Origin: Planctomycetaceae bacterium
GTDB lineage: Bacteria; Planctomycetota; Planctomycetia; Planctomycetales; Planctomycetaceae
Direction of reading: 5' to 3'
Length of the DNA stretch: 64,000 nucleotides
NCBI GenBank assembly: GCA_900299185.1
Contig: OMIV01000178.1
Coordinates: 1 to 64,000 of the forward strand
The notes beneath the pieces were generated by a model. The model worked only from the letters and a program-made list of their open reading frames with translations, searched no databases and was not told the origin of the DNA. Numbering within the stretch: position 1 is the stretch's first letter; each line of letters starts with the position of its first letter. Position numbers and translations under genes: made by a program. Below, in pieces: positions 19,033-28,027 of this stretch.

Positions 19033-20952
19033 CTAATAACCCGCCTTCTTAGCTGGGGCGCTCGGCGTCGTTGCTTCAATCACGTTGCCGACGACAGCCA
19101 TGAAGTCGAAGAGTTCGCCGAATCGCTGACCGTCAATCGTGACATCGAACGCAACCATACGGATGCCGTCAGCGAGTCCTTTGTCTGCAGTGAGCTTCAT
19201 GGCAAAGGGCAGCGTGATGTCGCCGGGCAGCGTTCCTTCGAGAACGGCTGGTTCAACTTTCAAGCCGGCCGGTGTGTGGAGTTCGATGTGGTGCTTCTGA
19301 GGTCGATCGCGGAAGTTCCGAATCAAGACATGGAGTTCGACGGTCTCGCCGGCTTTGAGAAACACTCGATAGGGATCTGCTCGGACCCAGAACGGGTCGA
19401 ACATGTAACGATAATCGTCATTGAGGCTGAGTGCTCGAAAGGCATCGCGCAGCGCCTCAGCACCTTGGCGATAGCGGTCAATGAACTCGGCGGGTTGGTC
19501 CATGACCCACGAATGGCCGCCGATCAGCAAGTCCGGGCCGATGCCGTGTAAGAAATGAGCGGCGTAGAGATAGCCCTCTTCCAGAATGCACGAGTTTCTG
19601 GCGACGACGGCTTCGTGTCCGTTCTGCTTGGGGTCAGTGGAACTCCCGAAGATGTTGTCACCCGTGAAGACGACGTTGCGTTGATCGATCTCACCGTGCA
19701 AGCAGCACGCGTATTTGGTTTGTCCCGGCATCCAATCAACAGAAAGTTGGAAGCCTTCCCATTCAAAGAACGAACCGTTGGCGAAGAGCTTGTCGAATTT
19801 CACGCTTTCGATGCCGCGTTGAATGCTGGAACCGTAGGACTGAATCGGGGCGACGTAGTCGTATCGTTGAGGCGTCTCGCAGTGCTCGTTGACACCGGAC
19901 ATCGTCCACAGTTGGGCGCCCCATTTGGTACGAACATGCTCCGCTTCGAGGAAGTGGTCTCCATGCGCATGCGTCACGAAGATCGCGTCAATTGATTTCA
20001 GTCCCAGTCGTTCTCGCATGCCGATGATGGCTTTATCGAGGAAGCCGGTATCGAACAGCCCGCAATCGACAATCAGCCCACGACCGCTGTCTGCAATGAT
20101 GATCGTGAAGTTCGGCCAAAAGTTGGGGCCCTTGAACTTGAAGAGATGCTTGGAGATCTGCCAGACATGCGGCACCTTCGTTGGCTTTGAGACGTTGTCC
20201 TGGTCGGCGACGGCGAAGGTGTTGACGTCGTAGCCTCTCAGAAAGAGCGGCACGAGCTTTCGCAGTTTGTCTTGGTACTCACGCAACTGTGGCCGAGGCT
20301 CGCGAATGATTGGTCCGTGACTGGGGCAGAGCAGCGTGGGTTCGTAACGCTCCAACAAAGCCGCGGCATTGAAGATCGCGTAGATCCCTGCTGCGAAGCC
20401 GTAGTCCCACTCGGAATCGAACCAGTTATGGAGCTTGGCCCCGTTGCACATGACGTCGCCGCTGAAGGCGATCCATTGGCCGTCGATCTGTAACAAGTAC
20501 GACATACTGCCCGGACTGTTGCCGCGTGTGTCGATGCAGACGAACTCACGACCTCGCCACGTGAAGTCGTCCATCGTCCTGAAGCCTTGATCGAGTTTGA
20601 TGGGCTCGATCGGCGGGCGCACGAAGCTCGCTCCATAAACCGTGAACGGATCATTGAGTGTGACTTTGACTTTGCGGTAATCGTTAGGCCGTTCAAGGAG
20701 CGGTCGCTCTAACTCGGGACCGGCAGTCTTGGCGTTCCATTTGGCGAGCTTGGCGGCACCCTGGCATTGCTCGCGATGGTGATGCGTGAAGAGCACCCAT
20801 TCGACGCGCTGCACTCCGATCTCATGCAAGTGATCCAGCACGCTGCCGTCACCGAGATCAATCAGCAATGCCGTATCGCCGTCTTTGAAAACGTAAACGT
20901 TGCACGTGTCGGTCCAGACGAAGACATCTTGAGCAATCGAACGCAGCGGCAT
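19033..20952 (-). CDS. Tandem metallo-beta-lactamase-fold hydrolase
   Basis: This 639-residue protein contains two metallo-beta-lactamase-type domains and a C-terminal beta-sandwich-like region. The start at 20952 follows GAGGA eight bases upstream; the longer frame to 21273 enters the divergent promoter region. The first domain (about 10-290) carries THHHREQC where a canonical HxHxDH would be expected, so two metal ligands are replaced (Asp by Glu, His by Gln). Later ligands seem present in SGDVMCNG and PSHGP. The second domain (about 300-510) has the complete THAHGDHFLEAEH motif and FTGDN. No signal peptide is visible. The gene diverges from a Tat-exported protein. The substrate is unknown. 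Confidence 0.85.
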   Translation of the reverse strand: MPLRSIAQDVFVWTDTCNVYVFKDGDTALLIDLGDGSVLDHLHEIGVQRVEWVLFTHHHREQCQGAAKLAKWNAKTAGPELERPLLERPNDYRKVKVTLNDPFTVYGASFVRPPIEPIKLDQGFRTMDDFTWRGREFVCIDTRGNSPGSMSYLLQIDGQWIAFSGDVMCNGAKLHNWFDSEWDYGFAAGIYAIFNAAALLERYEPTLLCPSHGPIIREPRPQLREYQDKLRKLVPLFLRGYDVNTFAVADQDNVSKPTKVPHVWQISKHLFKFKGPNFWPNFTIIIADSGRGLIVDCGLFDTGFLDKAIIGMRERLGLKSIDAIFVTHAHGDHFLEAEHVRTKWGAQLWTMSGVNEHCETPQRYDYVAPIQSYGSSIQRGIESVKFDKLFANGSFFEWEGFQLSVDWMPGQTKYACCLHGEIDQRNVVFTGDNIFGSSTDPKQNGHEAVVARNSCILEEGYLYAAHFLHGIGPDLLIGGHSWVMDQPAEFIDRYRQGAEALRDAFRALSLNDDYRYMFDPFWVRADPYRVFLKAGETVELHVLIRNFRDRPQKHHIELHTPAGLKVEPAVLEGTLPGDITLPFAMKLTADKGLADGIRMVAFDVTIDGQRFGELFDFMAVVGNVIEATTPSAPAKKAGY

Positions 20953-21185
20953 GATGCGAGTCCTCAGAGAGTGGAGTGATTCAGCTTCGCCTTTGTATTC
21001 GGCAACGCAGTCTTTTTCTTCCGAGGCGGCGATGTCCGGCAATTGAAGACCACGTCCATCGAGTCCTTGGGGCATGCCTTTCACTGAGAGCGAATATTTC
21101 TCGGCGATCCCTTTGGCGATGTGATTTGATCGGTCACATTCAGACCGCGCAGCAACTTCTCGACTCCAGCAACGAAGGAACTTTG

Positions 21186-22466
21186 ATGGCGACTTCTCTC
21201 TCTCGTCGGGCGTTTTGCCAACAGTCAACAGCCGGATTGGTGGCAGCAGGGATGGCGTCGTCGCCGTTGGCAACCTGGGCTGCCGAGCAGGCGTTCTTCG
21301 GTAAGAAACTGCCGCGCGTGGCCGCGATCAATTCGATCTATCGACTAAGGTCTCACGCTTACCACATCGCGGGGCGATTCATTCACGGTTACACGATTGG
21401 CGGCAACCATTATCAGCCATCGTTTAAACTCGCGAGGATGTTCAATGACCAGTCGCCATCGGACGATTTGGGGCCTCTGGTCTGTAAGAAGCACGACATC
21501 GAACTCGCCAAATCGGCTGAGGCGGCTTTAGGTGGAGAGAGTTCGCTGGATGTTGACGCGGTGCTCCTGATTATCGAGCACGGTGATTATCCGGTGAATT
21601 CGTTTGGGCAAGTCGAGTACCCGCGCTACGAGTACTTCGAACGAGTGATGAATGTCTTCCAGAAGAGTGGTCGCTCGGTGCCCGTGTTTGTCGACAAGCA
21701 TCTGTCATATGACCATCGCAAGGCCGCGAAGATGGTTGAATGGTCCAAGAAGTTGGGCTTTGGCCTGATGGCTGGTTCGTCATTGCCCGTGACGTGGCGG
21801 CAGCCCGAGATTGAGCCGGAGCTCGGTACAGCTTTCGACGAAGCGGTCGTCGTCTTTGGATTCGATCGAGCGACAACCGAGATCTATTGGTTTCATGCGC
21901 TCGAAGTTTTGCAGTGCATGTTGGAACGCAGACGCGGTGGTGAAACCGGCGTGAAGTCCGTGAGGTTGCTGCAAGGTGATGCGGTGTGGAAAGCCGGCGA
22001 CGACAAGCTGTGGAGTTGGGACTTGATGGAACGCGCACTCGCTCGATGTGGGAGTCGCAACTACGGACGAGTGCGCGATCAAGTTCTGAAGCCAGAGCTG
22101 ATCCTGGTGGAGTACTTGGATGGCACGCGCGGCGCGGCACTCAACCTGATCGAGGCCACTTCCGAGTTCGCGTTCGCGGGACGCATCAAAGGTGTCAGGG
22201 AACCGATTTCATCGTGCTTCTATTTGCCCGCTCCGCCCGGTGCTCGGTTCTTCGATCCGCTCACTTACAACATCGAGAAGCTCTTCAAGAGCGGGAAGTC
22301 GCCATATCCCGTCGAACGCACGTTGTTGACCAGCACAATTCTGGATCATGCCATGCACTCGCAGAAGAACGGCGGCACTGAGGTCAGCGATCCGACGATG
22401 AAGATCGCTTATCAAGCGCCAGTCAGCAGCGGCTTCTTCCGAGGTTCGCACATCGACAATCCGTGA
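21186..22466 (+). CDS. Tat-exported planctomycete protein of unknown function
   Basis: This 426-residue protein begins MATSLSRRAFCQQSTAGLVAAG, a twin-arginine leader, and starts at the ATG with AGGA seven bases upstream. The mature part starts with RVAAINSIYRLRSHAYHIAGRF and contains DAVLLIIEHGDYPVN, PVFVDKHLSYDH and MAGSSLPVTWRQP. This resembles secreted planctomycete proteins with a Rossmann/oxidoreductase-like layout, but I cannot name the family. It has the 233-base divergent region with the metallo-beta-lactamase gene, suggesting joint regulation. It probably acts in the periplasm on an exported substrate. Confidence 0.75.
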   Translation: MATSLSRRAFCQQSTAGLVAAGMASSPLATWAAEQAFFGKKLPRVAAINSIYRLRSHAYHIAGRFIHGYTIGGNHYQPSFKLARMFNDQSPSDDLGPLVCKKHDIELAKSAEAALGGESSLDVDAVLLIIEHGDYPVNSFGQVEYPRYEYFERVMNVFQKSGRSVPVFVDKHLSYDHRKAAKMVEWSKKLGFGLMAGSSLPVTWRQPEIEPELGTAFDEAVVVFGFDRATTEIYWFHALEVLQCMLERRRGGETGVKSVRLLQGDAVWKAGDDKLWSWDLMERALARCGSRNYGRVRDQVLKPELILVEYLDGTRGAALNLIEATSEFAFAGRIKGVREPISSCFYLPAPPGARFFDPLTYNIEKLFKSGKSPYPVERTLLTSTILDHAMHSQKNGGTEVSDPTMKIAYQAPVSSGFFRGSHIDNP

Positions 22467-22611
22467 TCGCGAATCGACGCCAGGAGATGAGTCGAACAGA
22501 AGGCAACAGAGGGAACGAAGAGGATGAACTGCGAATGCCGGACGCAATGCGGTTCCCTCGGGGCGACAGGACTATTCTCGTTCCATTCCGTTCTCGCGGC
22601 TCAAGATGAAT

Positions 22612-22640
22612 GGTCCGCGCGAATGGAATCGAGCGCGAAT
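22612..22640. repeat. CGCGAATG short repeat, copy 1
   Basis: This 29-base repeat has the form GGNCC-RCGCGAATGRA followed by six variable bases and CGCGAAT. It lies inside the first long inverted repeat. Related copies are at 22824-22852 and 34211-34239. Confidence 0.7.
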
Positions 22641-22823
22641 AGAAGAAGCCGTCATCTCTCTGTTTCTCACTCTCCGTTCCCTCTGTTTTCTCCTGTTCAA
22701 CGTCTTTGATGAAACGCCTCGAACAGAAGGCAACTGAGGGAACGGAGAAGAAGACGAAGAGAGAAAAGGCCGAGCCAACGAGGTTCATTCGAGGTGTGGC
22801 CATTCGCGCGGCTCAAATCGGTT

Positions 22824-22852
22824 GGCCCACGCGAATGAAGCGGAACGCGAAT
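22824..22852. repeat. CGCGAATG short repeat, copy 2
   Basis: Second copy, inside the second long inverted repeat. It aligns with copy 1 over 29 bases without gaps. Confidence 0.7.
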
Positions 22853-23021
22853 CGAAGAGGCAGTTGGTTCTCTGTTTGTTGATCTCTGTTCGCTCTGCGT
22901 GCTCCTGTTCAAGGTCTTTGGAAGACGACTCGAACAGAAGGTAACAGAGGGAACGAAGAGGACGACGAACCGAGAAGTGCCGAAGACTGCCTCGCGCATG
23001 CGACGTCGTTAGCTCGCTGTT

Positions 23022-23990
23022 CTACTTGCGTTTGCGAGGCTTCGTTGGTGGCGGCGGCTTCGGGCTTTCAAGTGGGCGCCATGTCAGCTCCATCAGGTGA
23101 TTGATGCTGATTTCCCAAGGACCATCGAAGCTCTTGCCGCGGGCTAAGAACTCACGCAGGCGGCCGACCTTTTGCTCGTCGGTGACTTCCAACGGATGAC
23201 CGTGGCCGGGAGCTCGACCCCAGATGATGCGTGACCGACCTTTGGTCGTGATCACGAACTGTAATTCGTCGTACTTTTGATCGGCGGTTTCGCGACGTGG
23301 TACTTCGATCGAACCGAGTTTGAATTCCTTCCAACAGGGGCCAAGCACTGCCGCGAGTCGCGCCGCTCCGGTGACTCGCTCGTCGCCCCACGATTGCCCG
23401 ACGGAGCCATTCGGTGGAGCACCCACACCGACGATGCGCGGGAAGCGGCCAACTTCCGACGGCGGAAAATCCTCTGGCGGCAGCAATAGGCCGTCGCTGT
23501 CGATCGGATAGAAGCCGTCGTTAATCGCCACCATCGCAACGGGTTGGCGGTACTCGAACGAGACATCAATTCGTGCGGGAATGGTGACGCGGACGGCGAC
23601 CGGACCACGGACCCACGGATGATGCTGGAAGGCTTCTCCCAATCGTCGAGCGAGTTCGCGGTCGAGGATCGAGACCTCTTCGGTGATTTCGGCTCGCTTT
23701 AAAACTTGAGCCAAGAAGCCAGTCGGCACCCAACGTGGTGTTTCGGGGATGTGGATGTCGCTGCGTTTGAGATGGTACTCAGGACGCTCTGCCAGGTTGG
23801 GCAACAGCTTCAAGCTCGACGGCCCAAGCACGACTCCCACGCCGATGATGGCGGCGATCAACAGCAAGTTGGGGCGGAAGATTTTGGCGAGGTAACGATC
23901 CTCAAACGAGGGCTCCTCCGGGACCGGCTGTTCTTTTGGCTCCGGTTCTGGTTCGGCTTTCGGATTGGGTTTCGTCTTGGTAGCGGGCAT
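23022..23990 (-). CDS. FtsQ-like single-pass membrane protein
   Basis: This 322-residue protein has a Pro/Glu/Lys-rich cytoplasmic N-terminus (about 1-35), one membrane segment (LLLIAAIIGVGVVLG), then a periplasmic region with HPWVRGPVAVRVTIPARIDV and VEYRQPVAMVAINDGFYPIDSDGLLLP. The latter resembles the POTRA and beta regions of FtsQ/DivIB. The C-terminus is Pro/Lys-rich. I assign it to FtsQ-like proteins from architecture, not a search. Its role in a lineage often lacking FtsZ is open. It is divergent from psd with a 458-base intergenic region. Confidence 0.6.
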   Translation of the reverse strand: MPATKTKPNPKAEPEPEPKEQPVPEEPSFEDRYLAKIFRPNLLLIAAIIGVGVVLGPSSLKLLPNLAERPEYHLKRSDIHIPETPRWVPTGFLAQVLKRAEITEEVSILDRELARRLGEAFQHHPWVRGPVAVRVTIPARIDVSFEYRQPVAMVAINDGFYPIDSDGLLLPPEDFPPSEVGRFPRIVGVGAPPNGSVGQSWGDERVTGAARLAAVLGPCWKEFKLGSIEVPRRETADQKYDELQFVITTKGRSRIIWGRAPGHGHPLEVTDEQKVGRLREFLARGKSFDGPWEISINHLMELTWRPLESPKPPPPTKPRKRK

Positions 23991-24448
23991 GGAATTGGTG
24001 CCGCAGTCGAATTGAAGAACGGTGCAAAGTGAGCGTTGTCGTGTGCGTTTGCCCCGAAGAAAGTGATGGTGAGTCGGGGCTCATTCATGGATGGTTGAAA
24101 CGTGGTTTGGGGACGAATGCGTGAGGTCATCCGACCGACCAGGATGCGACAGTTCTCATTCGTCTGGTATCGCCAACCTGCTGAGTCCATTCGATGACCC
24201 GAGGCGAGTGAGCGGAAAGTGGCATGGACGGCTTGCGTCCTAGCAATCGCAGCGGGCGATTCGATTGCGCGTCGCGCACCGAGCGGTCCAACCGCGGTGA
24301 GTTTGCTTCTGAAACTTTGCCGTTTGTGCCGGTTGTCGGTTGAGGGCGAAGGGCTAAGAATCCCGCCCCCAATTCGGGATCTCTCAACCTGATTGCAGAC
24401 GGCTTCGTCGTCGTAATTGGCTTAATTCTCCGGCCTAGAAACTCACTG
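23991..24448. other. Divergent ftsQ-like/psd intergenic region
   Basis: No gene or strong repeat was recognised. Open frames here run opposite to or overlap neighbouring genes and have no domain. It must hold the promoters of the two divergent genes. Confidence 0.4.
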
Positions 24449-25432
24449 ATGGCAGACGCTTCGCAACAACGCCGACCGCTCGAACCCATGGACCCGCGCC
24501 TGACGACGATTCAGCCGGGTGGCGGCATCATCATTCGACTTGAAATGGCCTGGGGCTATTGGCGCCGCTGGTGGTTGAAGACCTTTCGGAAGGGATACGT
24601 GGAGCGGATGCGGGCTTGTCGCAAGGGCGATGTGAATGGCTGCCCGCATGAGGTGCTCGATCCGCGCGACCTCAAGTACTACTCGAACCAACCGAACTAC
24701 TGGTGGGACCCCGAGGACGATCCGTTTCGTTATCGAGACAACTTGCCGTTCGCTCGCGTAGGTCTCGCGGAACTCATCGCGTTCTCGGTGATGTTCTTCG
24801 GCCCGGCAATTGGCCTGTCGACATATCTGCTGACGAGCGGGCTAGCGGGGCCGGTGAATTACGTGCTTTGGACGGTCGTCTTGGCGCTGGCTCTCTTGGG
24901 TTTGGAAATCGTGTGGTTCTTCCGCAACCCACAACGCCCGATTCCGAGCGAGCCCGGTTTGGTGATCTCTCCAGCGGACGGAAAAGTGGTGTTGATTGAA
25001 GAGATCGAGCACGACCCAGACATCGGTGGCCCGGCAGTGCTGATCGGGATCTTCTTGTCGATCTTCAATGTGCACATCAATCGGACTCCGGTGGCGGCGC
25101 GAGTCATTGGCCTGCGCTATCAGCCAGGCAAGTATCTCAACGCACTGCGACCAGAGTCTGCACGCGAGAACGAGCAGGTCGCGATTCACATCGAAGAGAG
25201 CTACGCGCCGCACCGTCGCATGATCATTCGCCAAATCACCGGAGCGATCGCGCGACGCATTGTGTGTTGGCTTAAGCCGGGCGACGAACTCGAACGCGGC
25301 GAGCAGATTGGCATGATCAAGCTGGGCTCACGCACGGAACTAGTTCTGCCTCGCGAAGCAGCTTTGGAAATCATCACGAAGGTCGGCGATCACGTGAAAG
25401 CTGGCTCGACGATCATGGCGCGGTATCGGTAG
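24449..25432 (+). CDS. psd: Phosphatidylserine decarboxylase
   Basis: This 327-residue protein catalyses phosphatidylserine to phosphatidylethanolamine, at the membrane. It has a longer N-terminus than short Psd enzymes, with two membrane segments (about 105-155). The catalytic region includes VISPADGKVVLIEEI, FLSIFNVHINRTPVA and the self-processing site IKLGSRTELVLP, where the Ser of GSR becomes the pyruvoyl group after cleavage. Family features match the short (Psd-type II) form. It stands alone, followed by a 274-base gap. Confidence 0.93.
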   Translation: MADASQQRRPLEPMDPRLTTIQPGGGIIIRLEMAWGYWRRWWLKTFRKGYVERMRACRKGDVNGCPHEVLDPRDLKYYSNQPNYWWDPEDDPFRYRDNLPFARVGLAELIAFSVMFFGPAIGLSTYLLTSGLAGPVNYVLWTVVLALALLGLEIVWFFRNPQRPIPSEPGLVISPADGKVVLIEEIEHDPDIGGPAVLIGIFLSIFNVHINRTPVAARVIGLRYQPGKYLNALRPESARENEQVAIHIEESYAPHRRMIIRQITGAIARRIVCWLKPGDELERGEQIGMIKLGSRTELVLPREAALEIITKVGDHVKAGSTIMARYR

Positions 25433-25706
25433 TCGCCGCGCTGTGAATCGTTGGGCGATACAACTTCGGGAGTGCTCTGGCTCGACGGAGTGCTCCGACT
25501 TAGCGGCATGCAGCTTCATCAGATTTGAATGCGGCAAGGGCAGGAAGATTGTGGACAGTAAGATCTCGAAGATGAATGACTGCTGACGACGAATTGCTTA
25601 CCTCTTGATCGGCGTGATTAGTCGAGCCAGGGAACGCTATTCCTGATTGTCTTTTTCGTTACACACCGGATCGCAACTGCGAGCCGCACTTTTGAAAGGA
25701 ATCCTC

Positions 25707-26702
25707 ATGCACGGCTTCGAGAAGGAACTCACGATTGGTTTGCAGTCCGTTCAATTGGCTGCCCGCGTTTGTCAGACAGTTCAAAAGCAGATCACTCGCG
25801 AGAAGCTCGACAAGAAAGACAAGAGCCCGGTGACGATCGCGGACTTCGCGAGCCAGGCTGCTATCTGCCGAGCGCTGTCGCAGGCATTTCCGAGCGATGT
25901 GATCGTCGGCGAAGAAGATTCCAGCGAGCTGAAGAGTCCCGAGAACGCCGGGTTCCTCGATCAAATTGTCGCGGAGTTGGCGAAGGTCGGCGTGCATGGT
26001 TCGCCGGACGAGGTTTGTGGGTGGATCGATCGCGGCGCGGGGAATGGCGATCATCGCTTTTGGACGCTCGATCCCATTGATGGCACGAAGGGCTTTCTTC
26101 GTGGCGAGCAATATGCGGTGTCGCTGGCTTTGATCATTGAGGGACGCATTGAGGTCGCGGTGCTGGGCTGTCCGAATTTGCCCATCGTGGCGGGCGACGC
26201 GACTTCGCCTGGGTCGCTCTTCTTCGCAGTACGCGGAGCAGGCGCTTACGTCTTGCCAATTGATGCGGCCTCCTTGGATGTAGCCGCCGCGAAGCGAGTG
26301 ACGGTCAGCGGTGCCTCGGTGTGGTCCGATGCTCGCGTCTGCGAATCGGTCGAGTCTGGGCATAGTTCTCACAGCCGGTCTGAAATGATCGCTCAGTCCC
26401 TGGGCATCGTGTTGCCGCCGGTGCGACTCGACAGCCAAGCCAAGTATGCCGTGGTCGCTCGTGGCGAAGCGGATCTCTATCTGCGACTCCCAACCAAGCA
26501 AGACTATCGTGAGAAGATCTGGGATCACGCTGGTGGCGTGTTGGTTGTGGAAGAAGCTGGCGGCAAAGTTACCGATGTGGCTGGTAAGCCGCTCGACTTC
26601 ACTCATGGTCGCGAGTTGGCCGTTAATCGCGGCGTTGTCGTGAGCAACGGTCGCATGCACGACGCACTCGTCGCGGCGGTGATCGCGGCCGGAGTGAGCT
26701 GA
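25707..26702 (+). CDS. CysQ/HAL2-like inositol monophosphatase-family phosphatase
   Basis: This 331-residue protein belongs to the inositol monophosphatase superfamily and most resembles 3'(2'),5'-bisphosphate nucleotidases, which remove a phosphate from PAP or PAPS. The metal-binding motifs GEEDSSEL, LDPIDGTKGFLRGEQYAVSLALI and WDHAGGVLVVEEAGG are present. The start at 25707 follows AAGGA eight bases upstream; a longer frame from 25647 begins in untranslated DNA. Its length fits HAL2 better than plain inositol phosphatases. The substrate is inferred from family resemblance. It converges on the GYF-domain gene. Confidence 0.85.
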   Translation: MHGFEKELTIGLQSVQLAARVCQTVQKQITREKLDKKDKSPVTIADFASQAAICRALSQAFPSDVIVGEEDSSELKSPENAGFLDQIVAELAKVGVHGSPDEVCGWIDRGAGNGDHRFWTLDPIDGTKGFLRGEQYAVSLALIIEGRIEVAVLGCPNLPIVAGDATSPGSLFFAVRGAGAYVLPIDAASLDVAAAKRVTVSGASVWSDARVCESVESGHSSHSRSEMIAQSLGIVLPPVRLDSQAKYAVVARGEADLYLRLPTKQDYREKIWDHAGGVLVVEEAGGKVTDVAGKPLDFTHGRELAVNRGVVVSNGRMHDALVAAVIAAGVS

Positions 26703-26709
26703 ATTAAGG

Positions 26710-26746
26710 GCGACGAACGGAGGCTGCAGAGCTTCTCGTTCGTCGC
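26710..26746. terminator. Hairpin between convergent genes
   Basis: A perfect 10-base stem (GCGACGAACG with CGTTCGTCGC) and a 17-base loop lie between the ends of the convergent CysQ-like and GYF genes. It lacks a long T run on either side, so termination is likely but not proven. Confidence 0.5.
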
Positions 26747-26757
26747 TGCTTCTGACG

Positions 26758-27912
26758 CTACTTGTGGAGTTGAATCGCCAAGGATTGACCGTCGTATTCG
26801 ATGTCGAGATTCGACGTGGCCAGTGCTTGATAAGGTCGCGGCAATTCCGGGAGATCCGCTGACTCATATTCCGACGGGCGCGCGACGGTTACTCGATAAG
26901 TTCCGGGGCTCAGCTTGCCGGACAGCGTCTTCACGCTGAACGCGCCGCTGGAGTTCGTGAAGCCAATTGCGGTTTCGCCCGTCAGCATGTTGGTCAGTGT
27001 GACGAGAACGGCAGGCAGCGGTTGCTCGCCGATGCGAATGGTTCCAGTCACGGCTGTCGTGGACCAGTTCCAATAGAGCGAATGAATCCAGGCTCCCATC
27101 ACCAACGCCGTGGCGAGGCAGGTAATGGCTTGAGTGCGTCTGACGTTCCCGATGCTGGCTGCCACGGCCGAGAGGTAATGGAAGGGAGCGAAAATCGCCC
27201 ACATCAGTCCGCCGAGAATGCTGCTGTAGCCGTTGTTACTATTGGCCTTGTCGGTCGGTGTGGTGTTGGGGCTCGGTGTCTGAGTGCATTGCACCTGCGG
27301 GGCGGCTTGGTGTTCGGACTGCTTGGGGATGGGAACCGCACGCGGTTTCGGAGCCGCTGGATCTCTGGTGATGACCGGAAAGCGAACTCCGAGTTCCTTG
27401 GCGGTCATCCACACGCTGCTGGCTTCGGCTCGGATATGAGTCGTTCGGTCGATCTCTTGTTCGTCGGCCAATTCTTGCAAGGTGTCAAACAGCACCGGCC
27501 CCACTTCTCGATCGTTGATGATGAAGAAGAACTGCGGCAACGCCTCGGACGACGAAGTCTGCGACACATCTAACTCGTCGAGCTGCACGGCAGCGAAAGC
27601 TTCTTCGCTCGAATCATCCAGCGTCGCGCTGTGACGACTTGGCGGCAGGTAGTCGTCGCCCAGAGACGAGTCCGCGTTGTGGCCTGGTTGGTTGGTCCAC
27701 AGTGTTCGCAGGGGCTCCCAAATCGTGAGCCCCACTGGTTGAATGCGATCGTCCGCTCGGAGATTGCCGGACTCGTACATTTCCAGCAGGCCCGCTCGAT
27801 CCAACGGACCGAGTCGTACGCCCGCCAAGTCGACGAACCACTGCTCGGGAGTGGCATCTTCGCTCCACTCCGAGAATTCAAAGTCTGCGGTTGAGGTCAC
27901 TGAGTTTGCCAT
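26758..27912 (-). CDS. GYF-domain membrane protein with carboxypeptidase-regulatory-like domain
   Basis: This protein of 384 residues (start MANSVTSTADFEF) has two GYF_2-like segments, EQWFVDLAGVRLGPLDRAGL near 24 and FFFIINDREVGPVLFDTL near 125. A Pro/Thr-rich linker, a membrane segment (QAITCLATALVMGAWIHSLYW near 265) and an external beta-sandwich domain (GTIRIGEQPLPAVLVTLTN to YRVTVARP) follow, resembling carboxypeptidase regulatory-like domains. The arrangement is typical of planctomycete membrane proteins of unknown role. A 46-base double-hairpin repeat lies 25 bases upstream of its start. Confidence 0.85.
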   Translation of the reverse strand: MANSVTSTADFEFSEWSEDATPEQWFVDLAGVRLGPLDRAGLLEMYESGNLRADDRIQPVGLTIWEPLRTLWTNQPGHNADSSLGDDYLPPSRHSATLDDSSEEAFAAVQLDELDVSQTSSSEALPQFFFIINDREVGPVLFDTLQELADEQEIDRTTHIRAEASSVWMTAKELGVRFPVITRDPAAPKPRAVPIPKQSEHQAAPQVQCTQTPSPNTTPTDKANSNNGYSSILGGLMWAIFAPFHYLSAVAASIGNVRRTQAITCLATALVMGAWIHSLYWNWSTTAVTGTIRIGEQPLPAVLVTLTNMLTGETAIGFTNSSGAFSVKTLSGKLSPGTYRVTVARPSEYESADLPELPRPYQALATSNLDIEYDGQSLAIQLHK

Positions 27913-27937
27913 TTCGCGTCCAATCCTCATGGCCCCT

Positions 27938-27983
27938 CAGTCGCCGAGCGACTGAACTACGTAGGTGAGTCGCTCCGCGACTC
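27938..27983. repeat. Double-hairpin repeat (DHR) copy 1
   Basis: This 46-base element is CAGTCGC-CGA-GCGACTG (17 bases), a 12-base spacer containing TACGTAG, and GAGTCGC-TCC-GCGACTC (17 bases). Each 17-base unit is a 7-bp stem with a 3-base loop. It lies between a gene start (27912) and the 3' end of the next gene (28028). Confidence 0.9.
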
Positions 27984-28027
27984 ACTGAATTTCGGGTACC
28001 GCCCACACGCTTTGGTTTGAAGTTGCC

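Larger units (their letters stand above)
22467..23021. repeat. Tandemly arranged long inverted repeats
   Basis: Three left arms of the type CGAACAGAAGGCAACAGAGG start at about 22493, 22720 and 22931. Two right arms (TCTCTGTTTCTC...TCCTGTTCAA type) lie at 22657-22702 and 22870-22913. This gives two complete hairpin-forming units about 210-227 bases apart and one half unit. Each complete unit encloses a copy of another short repeat with CGCGAATG and CGCGAAT. No protein is encoded convincingly. Confidence 0.8.

Noticed and set aside
22493-22962. Possible CRISPR array
   Set aside because: Repeats are inverted, not direct short repeats with regular spacers, and no cas genes are present.
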